A stretch of DNA of 64,000 nt from Ectocarpus siliculosus (Eukaryota > Sar > Phaeophyceae > Ectocarpales > Ectocarpaceae): NCBI GenBank assembly GCA_000310025.1, contig FN648482.1, positions 1 to 64,000 on the forward strand, written 5' to 3'. Positions 42,028-54,661 of this stretch are shown one piece after another; positions within the stretch are counted from its first letter, which is position 1, and every line of letters starts with the position of its first letter. Below the pieces are notes generated by a model. The model ran no database searches. It had not been told where the DNA came from and saw only the letters and a program-made list of their open reading frames with translations. The position numbers and the translations under genes were made by a program.

Positions 42028-44276
42028 TGCTCGGAAGCCCCGTCGCATACGGTGGCAACTACGTCGAACCCATTGTCTCGGTGTGCTATCGCCAGGAACC
42101 GCATGGTCCTCGTGAGCATCCGTTGGATGTAGTCAGTGCTGAGAGACCGCACAGCCTCCCGCCACACGACGAACTTGTACTCCGGGTTGCCCGTACATTG
42201 AAGGTACGCTGTTTCGAGCGTCGCAGTGGTGCCGAGGTAAGGGGGTGAGGAGAAGACGTCATGTCAGTGTAGGGGAGGGGGGCGTGTCCACAACAAGGTC
42301 TGTTTGATGTTTCGGCGTGGAACACGGTGTGCATGTTGTGCACGTGGAAATTCCGGCGACAAAGACCTGCACCTTAACTCCAAGCCCGATCACCAGAGAG
42401 ATGTCCACTGCAATCTGGCCGACATTTCTTTCAAGGGAACTATGAAGCACATACCTCCACGTACTTGGTCGCAAGTATCTTGTCCAACTGCTTGTCCAAA
42501 TCTCCGTCTTCATCCACCTTCCGTTGGTATACGGGGTTGAAGAACGTCGCCTCGTCCACCAACCCCGTGAATCCTCCTTCCTTCGGGGCGAAGTCGAACC
42601 CGTTCTTGCTGAGATGCGTCAAATCCCAGCTCAGAACACCGGTGAGGTCCGCCTTATCCGCATCTTGCTCGGCGGCCAGCCTGCCATACTTCTGTCATGA
42701 CAGAACATAACCCATAAAAAAAAAGAAAGAAGGAAAACGTTCCGGTATTAAATACACAAGACTGGGATTTTTTCGAGGTATGCCATCTGCCGTGCAAGTG
42801 TACATAGACTCGCTCGGGGGCACCAATAGCTGCGACGGCATGCAAACCTCCAGAATTCACCAGAACATACGTAAGAGGGCCCGCGGCGGTTTTTGGACAC
42901 AATTCTATGCTACAATTATCCGACAAAACCTTATCCGGAAAAACATGGCTTCAAATACACGGTGATGTACGCAATGAGTTGCGGTATGACTGCAAGCTGT
43001 AGACGCCCACTGCACTCTGCACATGAAACAGGCCCAACAACAAATGCCACAAGCACGACTTTGTATATGCCACAAGCACGACTTTGTATATGCAGTCACA
43101 TCCCACCCTTTCCATGACGTGTAGGCGAAGAGCCTTGAGGCATCCACCAAAGCAAGCACACAGCACCGTAACCCCCAACCCTACACAACATTCGTACCCT
43201 GATGTTGTCGACGAGCACTCCCGTCCTCGGAGGTGCGGCCTGTGCTTCCAGCCGTTGAACGCGCCTAGGACTGGGCAAATGGATGAAGTTCCTCAGCATG
43301 TTGTACCCCGCCGATCCAGCCACCCCGTGCATGTAGAAATGGCGATTCGCAGCGTCGCCGGGTGAAATCGAAACCCTTTCGAACTCCCCATCCTGGTGTT
43401 CCATCGGAGTTGGTCCTGCAGCGAACCCAACGTGCAACACCATCAAATCGTCGTTTAAGTGACGACCAATTCTCCATTATCATCGCTGTGCAGTAAATGT
43501 AGTAGTCAGGCGAAGAAATCGCCTACCTCCATGGTCAGTCGCCGCCTTCACAAACACGTCACACTGTTCACAACAGGAGACTGAGACTGCATTCTGCCCG
43601 CACTTCCGCCCGTTTAAAGTAACCCGAGGAACGCCAACACACCTCGAAGATTGCTCGTTGTGCGCTGTCCTCCGGAAGTTTCTTCTCGAAAATCGTCCTA
43701 GATTCGGGGTCCAGCAGCAACTCATGAAGAGCCGCTTCTTGCTGGTCGTTGATCCTCACGCTTTCCTTCCGCGCTGCAAGGACCCGGTCTTGTAGTCGGA
43801 TCTTCGCCTCCTTCTGGGACTCACCTCCATCGCCAAGGCGTGCATCTTCTGATCTTATTCAATTGGGCAGGTAGGGGGGCGGGGAGTCGACGGAATATAA
43901 TCGTGGGCGAGCATTTACATCAGCAGAGGTGGAAAGCGTACAGTAAAACACGTGTACCATACATATAGGCGCTGCAGCAAATGCTACGTACCTTCTGTAC
44001 GGTGCTCAGGCTCTCGGTCTTCGTGTTGGAGTGTGGGTCCGACTTCACAGTCTGGGCCAACAACTTCTGAACCGATTTGCGAAAAAACTCTTTACACTCG
44101 CCACACCGAGCAACACCTCCCGATTCGCCGTGGTTGCTGGCCAGCCACCCACAAGCCTTGGACCATAGCACAGCCTTGTCCGCTACCCGGACCAAAATGC
44201 CAGAAACACCCTTAGTTCCCGCCAGGCACCCTGCAACGGCACCGCGTTCCCACCGACCCTCATCTCCGAACGACAT
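42028..44276 (-). CDS. N-terminal and catalytic half of a P/THAP9-like transposase (probable)
   Basis: Read on the minus strand as exons. 43,992-44,276: a Cys-pair segment (ARCGECKEFFRKSVQKLLAQ) ending at donor GTACGT. 43,643 to about 43,846: a charged helix (KIRLQDRVLAARKESVRIND ... EKKLPEDSAQRAIFE) ending at GTGTGT. 43,198-43,446: AGYNMLRNFIHLPSPRRVQR, the Y-x-x-L-R-x-x-x-x-L-P-S-x-R box that precedes the RNase H-like fold. 42,455-42,691: LTGVLSWDLTHLSKNGFDF and GGFTGLVDEA, comparable to the D-E-M...G-x-x-D region of P transposases. 42,028 to about 42,208: YKFVVWREAVRSL ... NGFDVVATVCDGASE, matching the second catalytic Asp region (V-x-C-D-G-x-S). Further exon candidates (APVCEYFATLSLG near 41,380) are weak. 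The domain calls are from memory of the family. Confidence 0.55.
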
Positions 44277-44463
44277 ATCGGCAGATGCCTGTGAAGTACG
44301 CTGCGTTTGGCGGACGAGACTGACTATGGAAGCCGCCTGCGACCTCGGCGGTCACAACATCATCTTATGCAGTCTTGCGTACTTCTGATCACTCGCTATT
44401 TTTTCATATTCAAATTTGATCGGAGACATGAGACATGTTGCCCTGCCGACCACCCGCTACGTG

Positions 44464-44967
44464 ATCGTGGACGTTTCTGTCTGAAAGATTTGACTTTGCT
44501 CGACACACACTGGACAGATTTCGACACGGATTGTTGCCCTAGACAGATCAGGAGGTGCAGATACGCCTAGCCAGTGAATATATGGGGCAATCACAACTAC
44601 GTGGAGAGCATCAGTTGCTGGCACGGAGGGTATGTCGAATGGTGGGTGCCCTTTCCCTGGTTCCCACAGGTAGTTGCACATCGGGTTATGGGCTCACCAT
44701 TGACAAATTTGGATGAAACCTTGGCCTCCACCCTTGCCTGTGACGGTCCCGAGACTCTCAAGGCAGTTCCACGCCTCCACGAGGCAGGTGCAGCGAGGTA
44801 TCGTGTGTCGAACAGAGTGTGATAGTATGTCCGCCTTGCTGACGCAAAACGTCCCCTTTTGACGCACAAGCCTTCATATTATTGTACTCCCGGCTTGCAG
44901 CTAGCGTGCGGCGGAACCTCCAGTTTCCAGTTTCATTCCAAGCTTCGCTCTATATTGCCATCTTCCA
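44464..44967. repeat. Inverted repeat, right copy (about 500 bp)
   Basis: Reverse complement of 35,790-36,295. The minus-strand transposase-like gene starts just inside it. If the pair are true terminal repeats, the element spans about 35.8-45.0 kb. Confidence 0.75.
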
Positions 44968-44984
44968 TTGCCTCCACATGACCT

Positions 44985-45758
44985 TCCTACTTGGAACTTT
45001 GCTGGTGAAACCCCGCTTGGCCTGCCTACTTATCGTTTGCTCGATCTTGCCACACCCTGGCGCTGTATCATCTTCAGTAGTCTATGTACGCTGGGTGCCA
45101 TCTCATATTGTGTGATATAAGCTTTTAACTGGGTTTGTGTTCTGATGTGGAGCACTGCGAACCAATCACAAGTGAGGTGTGGTTCTACTAGCAAGGGTGG
45201 TTCTGCTAGTACGTCGGGTCCAAGGGATGATTGGTCAACGCTGTCGATGCTCGTGAAGCAATCACGGGTCTCTGTTGTGCACAAGAGGTAGAGTCGAATG
45301 TGGTCTCTTTTAGTCAGCCTAAGGTGAACTCCTGATCAGCAAGAACACCTATTGTAACTCAACCGCTTATCTATCCAATCTCACGAGGCTGTCCAATGCT
45401 ATGCTGAGGCGTCACACTCAACACAACGCTATGGGGACGGCACTCACGCTCACCTAAACCCTTGTCGACGCTATGCCAAGCGGCTTCTGATCAAAGGGGT
45501 TGGCTGTAGGAGCTCTGAAAACCAGAATAATCCAAATACCTTGGGAACTCCGGGAAACGGGGATAACTTCAACCATACGGTTTCAATCTGCGGAGCCTCC
45601 TAAAACAATTATTGCAGATGTCCATGCTCACAACACACCCGTTTTTTGTTTCCGTTGACGTCGGATTCATCCACAAGCCTGAATGCATGTGATTCATCAC
45701 GACCTGCAGCCGGTGTAACTGCCCGGGCTTCTCTTACCTACCTGTGGCTGCTCATGAA
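44985..45758. other. No recognisable gene
   Basis: Short conflicting frames. GCAAGGGTGGTTCTGCTAGT-type short repeats at about 45,187-45,212. Nothing else seen. Confidence 0.5.
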
Positions 45759-46980
45759 CTACTGCTGTATACCCCTTCCACAGCATTCCGGACCAAAGCT
45801 ACAATACACGGGGGGGAGGTCTAGTGTATGTACACACGGCACATGTCGTTGTGCGTGGATCAGCATCTGTTCCCGAGGAAATTCTGTTCTGTTTCGGCAC
45901 AGCGGTAGCTGTTGTTGTTGTTGCGTCGCCTCCTGCTCTGGTGCAACCACACCTTTATACACCCGCTCGACGCTACACAACCGGCAGACTTTGTAACCTA
46001 ACCATGTCATTGAGAGTTTCTGCAGTACCTCTTTGGGCCTGCGGTTTTGCTGTCCGGTCTCGATCGCAGGGAGGAGAGTTACCGTTCTCCCATGGATATC
46101 GGAGATGCGTGTGCGTGCCACTCCCTGCGCGGCTTCATGCAGCGCCCTTTCTATACTGCCTGCCGTACGTACTGCTGTAGCATTCTAGAGCAGTTCTCCA
46201 TCTTTCCCACGCTACATGCAGTTTGTGTTGTCCAAATCGGACGTGGTATTTTGCGTGTAGCATATGTAATCTACACTGCTGTACAACGTCTCCTCAATTC
46301 TGCTGGAAGCCCTACCATATAATGTACCTGTCGCGGCGCCACAACACCCGAGAGGTGCTGCTTCTTCTGCTGTCTTGATTTTACTGTACAGCGCAACCAC
46401 GACATTGTTTGAAGTATGCTTGGGTAGGAACTTGTTTGCTCCCACATTGATTTGTGTGCTCGCTATTTATTCGTGTACTTTATACCGTCCACATGACGCA
46501 CATCATCGGTTCTGTGTGTTGTACTCATCTACAGTAGTACCTGTGACGTGGGTATACTGCAGTTCCTCCGCCGGTCCAAAGGGTTGTGCTGGTATCTTCG
46601 TGTGCGGGCCGAGGTTCTTGTACACAGCTTGCATGTAAAGCGTGTTCATGTCCTGTTCAAGATACTCCTCGATGCAATGCTGCACACATGCCTGATTCGA
46701 TGTGTCTGAGCCCCTATCCGCACTACTACTGGGGTGAGTATCGTGAGTATGACCGAGCTGGTGTGTCTGCAATACCGTGGATTTACGTATCTATTCTGGA
46801 CCGGTTTGCACCTACAGCAGTACCGCAGTGGGCGCATGCATGTTTGCCTGCTCTTGCAAGGCTTTGGTGTGAAATGGGGCGAGAGACGAGTTGAACTCTC
46901 GACTGGTAGTTCTCTCCTACCGGTCTGCTCGAAACAAGGAATTATTGAACTTCGGTTTGAATTCGTGACATCAGTTTGAG
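45759..46980 (-). CDS. Candidate multi-exon gene, unrecognised
   Basis: The clearest segment, about 46,545-46,772 on the minus strand, reads SADRGSDTSNQACVQHCIEE, then DMNTLYMQAVYKNLGPHTKI and FGPAEELQYTHVTG to a donor-like CACAG|GTACTA. A downstream segment at 45,759-46,121 (SDIHGRTVTLLPAIETGQQN, then KEVLQKLSMTWLG) and an upstream one at 46,800-46,980 may belong to the same gene. No domain was recognised and the joins are uncertain. Confidence 0.3.
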
Positions 46981-47030
46981 AATTTTCTCGTGGCGGCAAG
47001 TAAACCCCTCTTTTGACTTGAGGATTGGAA

Positions 47031-47180
47031 TCAAAAACACCTTTTTATTGCCACCTTTCCCAAGTCCTCTTCAAAAAAGCACGTGTCTGGAGCAGCCCCA
47101 AACGGCCTCAGGCGAGCTTCTGTGGTGGTGAGCACGTACCCTGACATGTACTGAGGGGTCACCTTAGCTTGGCAGTTGCG
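47031..47180 (-). CDS. Candidate last exon, unrecognised
   Basis: The minus strand reads NCQAKVTPQYMSGYVLTTTE, then ARLRPFGAAPDTCFFEEDLG and KVAIKRCF to a stop at 47,031. Protein-like composition. No upstream exon identified. It may belong to a gene upstream on the minus strand that is otherwise invisible. Confidence 0.3.
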   Translation of the reverse strand, partial: RNCQAKVTPQYMSGYVLTTTEARLRPFGAAPDTCFFEEDLGKVAIKRCF

Positions 47181-47727
47181 TTGGGTCCGCCGAGAGATAG
47201 AGAAGCAACTCACCGGTGGTCAGTTGTCTTTTAGAGAATAATTATAGTCTAAGCAAGAAACGTGGTGTTTGTCTGTGTGTCGCGTGACCTCTGCCTCTCC
47301 CAACAACCACACACCCTCACCTGCACTGCTGCACATCCCTACAGCCCACCCATACATAGACGTGTTGAGGAACCAAACGTGAGCACTCCTCCCCTCCTCG
47401 GGCGCTCGTTCCTTCACAGTAGAGCTGCTTTGCGGCCGTTGTGTGCACGCGCATCCAAGAGAGCTCGCTGCTGTAGTACCCACCCGCTCTTTCTTCTTTC
47501 GGAACGAAGAAAAAAAAATCGCACGCATGTGTGTGTGTTCCCCCCAGCCTCGTCCGGGCGGCCACCGCCGTTAACTGCTAGCGGCTGATGATGTCTTTGG
47601 TTGTATTGTTCGAGGTTAGGTAGAAAGTGCAGCAGCATCCCAACGCCCTTTCTCGTGCTGCTCCGTCCGGCCCCAGTCTGAATCGACTCCTTCGACAGCA
47701 CCAAACAAGGAGACGCCCTTCAAAAGA

Positions 47728-47733
47728 GAGAGA

Positions 47734-47786
<53 letters not shown>
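47728..47786. repeat. (GA)n microsatellite
   Basis: GAGAGAGAGA run of about 58 bp with one GATG interruption. The minus-strand SLSLSLSL frame is its translation. Confidence 0.97.
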
Positions 47787-47789
<3 letters not shown>

Positions 47790-47790
<1 letters not shown>

Positions 47791-49440
47791 ACCCTAGCAC
47801 GGAGGCGTGGCACGTTGGCACGACCACTGCAGCCACCACCTACTCCCCGACAGTCTGGACTTAGGCAGTCCCATCGGTATACCTACCTTCGAAGTACAGT
47901 AAGGATGCGTGAGAACGCACGGGGTGCAGCGGTCGTTTGATACATTTCACAGTTTCGGACGGGGGCTCCAAATTTGCTGAGATAAGGAAACAGATTGTGA
48001 GATAAGAAAGTTTCCTGGAAACTTCCTGCAGGCGAATATATTTCGAGTTAAGGCGGCTTCATGTGATTGGCTGTGGGACGACAGTCACCCAACCAACTTC
48101 CCATGTTCGCAGGTACTGCTGTTTTTTGTGGTGCGCTGCGTGACAGCTGCACCCTGATCACAGCGCTCCCACTGCTGTTGAATGTGCGTGCATGCGTGTC
48201 TGTGTTGCCCCCTTAACCCCAGCACACGAACCCGCACCAGAACAGCGACAGGAAGTACACATTATGCCCGGCAGCCCTGACGAAGTGCTGTGTATCGCAT
48301 TTCAAGCGTTGGGGAGAGGGTGATGTTTTTGGGGCGGGGGCACATCGAAGTCAAACACGCTCTCTCAAGTAGAAGCAGAGAATACTCTTTCTTGCGGCGC
48401 GTCACCAGAAGGCAACAGCAGCGTGCTCTTCCTCCTCTCTGCCCTTTGCTGGCGGTGCTGCCACCTCCTCTACGTCGTCGGTTGCTGCGGTTCGTTCCGG
48501 CGCTCTTTCTCCCCCTTGCCTCAACCTCTGTGTGTGACGGGCGCGTGTTGCTGACCTAAAGCCGCGCAACAACCAACCCCAACTTGGTTTTCTGACCGTG
48601 CAGCCTCCCCCTTTCTGTGTTGGTGGCGCGCCAACTCCAGGGCATTTGCGCTGGGCGCTGGGTTTATGTGGGCGGCCGCTGGACATGCTCTTGCAGACTG
48701 TGTGTGTGCGTGTGGGTGGCGCCTGATGATGTGTTGTGTGTGGTGCCTGATATTATGTTATTTCAAAGAAAGCTGCTAAATCGAAAAGTTGGCAAAATTT
48801 TCCACAAAACCAGCCTCCCTCCGCTGTTAAATCTGATTATTTTTCCCTTATCTTGGGTTCTGGCGAGACTGTCAGGAACGATCCTCAGAACGATGGCTTA
48901 ACTCAAAATATATTTCCTTATTTCAGTTTTTTTTTGGTTCCGAAACTGTCAATTATTGGTTCTTGGTTTTTCATCGCATAGAGTGGGTAGATGCGATATC
49001 AACAGGTACGTGCGATACTGAATAAACAATAAACCCGACAGCAGCAGTCCCGCGAATGACGCCTACTCCATTCACGATACAGCGAAGTACCTCCTGCTCA
49101 GCGAGTGCCCTGGAGCCACTAAATAGGGGCTCGGTATCGGTGATACCGTGCGATACCACCGAACCCCGTGCGATTATCGAGTAATTGACTTGGTTCTCGT
49201 TTTTTTTTTCGCCGCAATCAAATATAAAAGCGATTGTTCTTCCTTTTTCCTCAAATATAAAAGCGGTCTGGTTTTCCCTCTCGCCCCCCTCGCAAGTCTG
49301 TTATCACAGGTGCTACCGGGTCCACGTTGAACTTGTAACAGCCGGCGTCTCTCTGACGCCAACATGATTGATAACGTTGGAGCGAATCCACCGCCACACA
49401 AACTCTGTCTCTTTCAACTCCCGGTCGGTCTTACTGCTTT
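47790..49440. other. No recognisable gene
   Basis: The frame at 48,290-48,559 is short, Arg/Leu-rich and has no partner. CAAATATAAAAGCG occurs twice (about 49,219 and 49,252), a local 33-bp tandem. Otherwise nothing. Confidence 0.5.
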
Positions 49441-49973
49441 GCCCCTCCGTGACTTGTGTCAAAGGTTACATCAGCTGCTGCCACTACCGGCGAGGATGAA
49501 GACGAGTCGCTTCGGGTATATGACCTTGGAGGATATGCAGACGCGTTTGTACGTGGAAGAGGATATAGTGACCATCAGATAAAATCTTGCCAATTGCCAA
49601 GGCCATGGGGATGGGGCGCAAGCAGTTTGGCGATGGACAAGAACACGTGAGTGGGGGGTGGAGCACGGTAATCAGGATGTCAACTCACAGGGCACCAAGC
49701 GATGTTGGCCAAGCAGTGTTGTGTTTCTTCTACGGTCACGCACCCCACAGACACGCTCAACAATTTTTGTGCTGCTGCTGGTGCTGCTGTTGGCCTCGTT
49801 CGTTGGTTGTTAGGTATGTTTCATTTGCGGGCGCCATTCATTCTTATGCGTGGATGAAATGACGGCATTGATGCGTGAAAGCCATCAACGCTGCTGTGTG
49901 AATGCGTACAACTCTGCTGTGTGAATTCATACAATGTAGCGATGATGACAGTGACACAACCTTTCACCACTGG

Positions 49974-50569
49974 CAGGCTGGCAAGAGACCCGTGGGACGT
50001 TTGAGTCGTACGATCCTCTGGCCAACCTGGGGGACATGAATCGGCGCCTCGAGGTTGCGTCTACTGCGGCCGGGTTAGACAGGCTGATGATGGTCCACGG
50101 CCACGTGGTTTCGGAAGGGCTACCGGGGAGTAACCGGGATTTGCTTATTGAGCTTGTGTCAAGTGAAAACGTGAGCAACAAACCAGTGACGTTGGCGGTT
50201 CGGATCTCTCACGGCCCTACCTACCTTGAGCCTGGAGAAGCACCGATGTCTATGTCGGACGACGAGTCCGACTGTGTACACAACACGGAGTATTCGTTCA
50301 AGGACGGAAAGCTCACCACAGTGTCGAGGGTGTTGGTGCCTGGACGTATTCCCCGCTCTTGGGCCTTTGCCAGCGTAGTCGTCTCGCCGGACCCATCGTC
50401 AACGGGTGTTCACGGAGCAGCAGCAGCAACAGGGGACTCGGCTTCGGCTTCGGCTTCGGCTTCAGGAGAGCGTTCGAGTGCGCTGGTACCTCCAGTCGTT
50501 CTCCTAGTTCGTCCTAAGGCACGCAACATGGCACTTCGGGCGATCGAGAGGTACCTGCATGTAGCGTAG
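49974..50569 (+). CDS. Terminal exon of an unrecognised gene
   Basis: After an acceptor (CCACTGGCAG) at 49,973 the frame is open for about 198 codons: GWQETRGTFESYDPLANLGD, MNRRLEVASTAAGLDRLMMV, LLIELVSSENVSNKPVTLAV, then PMSMSDDESDCVHNTEYSFK and an Ala/Ser run (GCTTCG repeats at about 50,435-50,463), ending RAIERYLHVA TAG. The composition is that of a real soluble protein. An upstream exon ending KAMGMGRKQFGDGQEH before donor GTGAGT at about 49,647 is likely, though its phase with this exon did not fit. No family recognised. It is among the best host-gene candidates in the window. Confidence 0.5.
50435..50464 (+). repeat. (GGCTTC)n hexanucleotide repeat in coding sequence
   Basis: TCGGCTTCGGCTTCGGCTTC encodes an (Ala-Ser)n run in the terminal exon above. 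Hexanucleotide length changes would keep the frame. Confidence 0.85.
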
Positions 50570-50969
50570 TTTGTTATTGTTGATGAGAAATTATCCCTAG
50601 TTCACTGTGCGGGTACGCTTTCTGTTTAGTTGTTCCTTCCCAGCCCCCCTCACCGCAACTAGTCTGAACGCTGGTATGGAGTTTCACTCGTCGAACAAGT
50701 TTGAGGTTATCTCATGGCGCGTGAAAGATTCAACCAATTAGTATATCATTCCGTTCCGTCACTGACTGCATGGGGTTTGCGCGGAAACCACAGTGTACGA
50801 TGTGCGGGCCGCAGCATGTGAAGAACCTAAATAATGATTGGAACGATCAGTAACTGTAGCCCAACGTGCGCGTGCATCCCCAACCCCACTTCTGCCCCAC
50901 CCGCCAGATACATACTCAGCGAAGACGCACGCCTCGATCTCCCCCGAGCCGTCTGATGTGTTATCGTAC

Positions 50970-51512
50970 GTGTTCCGGAGGACATGGATCTTGGGCGGGT
51001 GTTTTGGGGGAAGTACATGGACATCCTAAGGCCGCCGAGGAAGAAGGAAATCAAGAAGTGGCTCAAGCTATAACAGTAGTTGAGTCGTCGGAGGCATACA
51101 TGTGGGAAACTCCTGACTAACGGGTATTATCTGTGTTTGTGTTAGTGATCTGGTAATAATGTATTTTTTCTGCCCCATGTCGGTGAGTTTAATTCCGGCG
51201 TTTGGTTTCGTTGGGTTTGGGAGGACAGAGAGGGTGCTCTCTTGTCAGCAACCATCTGCAAGAGATTGGTTTTTGAGAGAAGGAAAATGGACCTGGAACA
51301 TGCTGCGCAACTCCTGCGTATGTTTGTAACAATTGTGAAAACAGTCGGGAAGTCGTCCGGCACTGGAGGGACGTATGTAGTTGGTTCGGTCCCTTGTGTT
51401 TTTTTTTTGGCGCACATAAACGTGTGCTCAACTCCTTGTTGTGCGTGTCGCATGATTTCAGGAAGAGGTAAAGGACGCCGGAGCGGATAAATATAGAAAA
51501 TCAGTTTAGCTC
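50970..51512 (+). CDS. Candidate small exons, unrecognised
   Basis: Two protein-like segments on the plus strand. One is DMDLGRVFWGKYMDILRPPR then KKEIKKWLKL with TAA at about 51,073. The other starts MDLEHAAQLLRMFVTIVKTV at 51,287, followed after a probable intron (acceptor TTTCAG at about 51,461) by EEVKDAGADKYRKSV and a stop. Several donors are possible and the phases do not all fit. It may be one or two short genes. Product unknown. Confidence 0.3.
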
Positions 51513-51514
51513 AA

Positions 51515-52540
51515 TCGCCGGCTAGGCGTTAAGAGGTTGAACGATTGCAAAATGTGGGCGGTGTTGGATGCATGCGTACGTGTGTGGATGGACGTCGGCA
51601 CAGCGTGAAGAAATGCGCGCCGGGTCGAGAGTGCCCGGAAAAATAATTATCGACACGTACGTTCCCACTTCCTTATGTTGGACCTTTTCGGGGGGGCGGG
51701 GGTCGGTAGTCTAATTCCTACAATATGCAGGGGGGCTCGCGGTCGGGAATATATAATTTCTGTGGGGTTCCCTGTGCACGAGCTATGACCCTTTCTTGGG
51801 AAACCCGAAGCTGTTACCACACGAAAAGGGTAAGTAGTACAAACTAGTAGAACACGATGTGTCCCCCATGTACATACATGCGCAGCTTGCGTAAAGTGGG
51901 GTCCGAGCAAATACGTCGGATGTGAAGCAAAGAGTCGAAACATTTTTGTTCAGACCATCCCGGGGGGGGGTACGTAAGGTGTGCGGAATAGCTTTTTGCA
52001 GGCGCACCCTTGGCCGGGTTGGTATTTTTTGGGGAGATTGTTGTTTCCGCCGTGGAGGGGACGGGTGGTAACCTCCGCTCGCCTCTATCGTACGTAGTAG
52101 AAAAAGTACCATGCAAAATATTCGTCATGTACCAAACAAAATACTCCGGGCAAGTACGTCCCTACCGCGTGGGGTAGGGTTCTGTTCCCCACGGTATGAA
52201 GAGTTTCATGTGGTGGGCCAGCCGCCAGTAACCATTGCACTCAACGACGGAGTACAAAATGAACCGTCAGGATATGCATGAGATGTCTAGGCACAACAAT
52301 TTGTCGATTACAACGTTTTTTTGTGCGAGAACGTTTTCGCGATTTTCTCGCGAACAAGATGATTTCTCCAAAAAATAATAATAAAACTTGTCAACGAAAA
52401 TAAATTCCACGTTGCCATTCCAGATCCGACTTTTGATCGTTAGCTCCTTCAATTCTAATGCTTGCCAAACTAAAAAGACACCGTGACAGCAAACAAACGC
52501 CAAGAACAATACTCAGTAGGTAGTCGTATCCGGGGTGGAC
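51515..52540. other. No recognisable gene
   Basis: Short frames on both strands, C/G runs near 51,690 and 51,960. Nothing supportable. Confidence 0.5.
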
Positions 52541-52544
52541 ACTA

Positions 52545-54661
52545 AATCAAGCATCGATGAAAACGATAAATTGTCGCTCGAACGGTGCCCTGCTGTTGAA
52601 CGCGAGGGTGGCTTCGCCTGTTGCCGCCATCTCATCAGGTAGGTGGATCCGTTGTTGAAAATGAATAAAAGCAAGGTTAAACAACAATATATTGTCGCTC
52701 GAACGGTGCCCTGCTGCTGAGCTTGGGGCTGGCTTCGACCATCGCCGCCAACTCAGTAGGTAGTTCGATCTGGGGTGGCCAATGAAATACATGCAATGTT
52801 AAACAACCCTAAATAGTCGCTCGAACGGTGCCTGCCCTGCTGCTGGGCTTGGGGCTGGTTTTGACCATTGCCGCCACCTCAGTAGGTAGTCGGACCCGGG
52901 GTGAACAACGAAAAACATGCAATGTAAAAACATAAGAACAAATATATAAATTTATACATTGTCCCTCGAACGGTGTCCTGCTGCTGAGCTCGGGGCTGGC
53001 TTCGGCAGTGCCCGCCACCTCAGCAGGTAGTCGGATCCGGGGTGGACAATGAATCAAGCATTGTTGAACAACAATGAATTGTGGCTCGAACGGTGCCCTG
53101 GTACTCAGTTCGGGGCTGGCTTCGGCCGTTGAAACCACCTCAGCAGGTAGTCGGATCCGGGGTGGACAATGAATCAAGCAATGTTTATCAACAATGAGTT
53201 GTCGCTCGAACGGTGACCTGCTGCTGAGCCCGTTATTGGCTTCGACCATCGCCGCCAACTCAGTAGATAGTCGGATCCGGGGTCGACAACGAATATAATG
53301 CAACGTTAAACAACAATATATTGTCGCTCGAACGGTGCCCTGCTGCTGAGCTCGAGGCTGGCTTCGGCCGTTGCAACCACCTCAGTAGTCGTATCCGGGG
53401 TGGACACTAAATGAATCAAGCATTTGTAAAAACGATAAATTGTCGCTCGAACGGTGCTCTGCTGCTGAGCCCGTGGCTGGCTTTGACCATTGCCGCCAAC
53501 TCAGTAGATAGTCGGATCCGGGGTGGACAATGAAATACATGCAATGCTAAACAACACTGGGTTGTCGCTCGAACGGTGCCCTGCTGCTGAGCGCGGGGCT
53601 GGCTTCGACCGTTGCCACCAACTCAGCAGGTAGTCGGATCCGGGGTGGACACTGAATCAAGCAGTGTTGAAAACGATAAGTTGTCGCTCGAACGGTGCCC
53701 TGCTGCTAAGCTTGTGGCTGGTTTTGACCATTGCCGCCAACTCAGTACATAGTCGGATCCGGGGTGGACAATGAAATACATTAAACGTTAAAAACCCCTA
53801 ACTAGTCGCTCGATCGGTGCCCTGCTGCTGAGTTCGTGGCTGGCTTCGACCATTGCCGCCAACTCAGTAGGTAGTCGGATCCGAGTTGGACAATGAAATT
53901 CATGAAACGTTGAAAAACCCTAAATAGTCGCTCGACCGGTGCCCTGCTGCTGAGGTCGTGGCTGGCTTCGACCATTGCCGCCAACTCAGTAGGTAGTCGG
54001 ATCTGAGGTGGACAATGAAATACATGCAACGTTAAACGACCCTAAATAGCTGCTCGAACGGTGCCCTGCTGCTCGGCTTGGAGCTGGTGTTGACCATTGC
54101 CGTCACCTCAGCAGGTAGTCGGATCGGGGGTGGACAATCATCAAGCATTGTTGAACGACAATGAATTGTGGCTCGAACGGTGCCCTGGTGTTGAGTACGG
54201 GGCTGGCTTCGGCCGTTGAAACCACCTCAGCAGGTAGTCGGATCCGGTGTGGACAATGAATCAAGCAATGTTTATCAACAATGAATTGTCGCTCGACCGG
54301 TGACCTGCTGCTGAGTCCGTTGCTGGCTTCGACCATCGCCGCCAACTCAGTAGATAGTCGGATCCGGGGTAGACAACGAATATAATGCAACGTTAAACAA
54401 CAATATAATGTCGCTCGAACCGTGCCCTGCTGCTGAGCTCGAGGCTGGCTTTGACCATTGCCGCCAACTCAGTAGATAGTCGGATCCGGGGTGGACAATG
54501 AAATATATGCAATGCTAAACAACACTGGATTGTCGCTCGAACGGTGCCCTGCTGCTGAGCATGGAGCTGGCTTCGGCCGTTGCCACCATCTCAGCAGGTA
54601 GTCGGATCCGGGGAGGACACTGAATCAAGCAGTGTTGAAAACGATAAGTTGTCGCTCGAAC
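52545..54661. repeat. 120-bp satellite array, left block
   Basis: The unit contains GTCGCTCGAACGGTGCCCTG, CTGCTGAGCTCGGGGCTGGC, ACCATTGCCGCCAACTCAGT, and AGTCGGATCCGGGGTGGACA, then an AT-richer spacer of about 25-30 bp. TCGGATCCGG recurs at 53,031, 53,151, 53,271, 53,512, 53,633 and 53,753, so the period is 119-121. About 17-18 units. Spacers vary most. On the minus strand several neighbouring units stay open and encode PPRIRLPTELAAMVEASPEL-type 40-residue repeats, because 120 is divisible by 3. Confidence 0.93.

Noticed and set aside
35790-44967. Polinton/Maverick or other virus-like element between the inverted repeats
   Set aside because: No polymerase B, packaging ATPase, protease or capsid-like segment was recognised; the coding segments resemble a P/THAP9-type transposase instead.
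47616-47813. Minus frame with (Ser-Leu)n
   Set aside because: It is a translation of the GA microsatellite.
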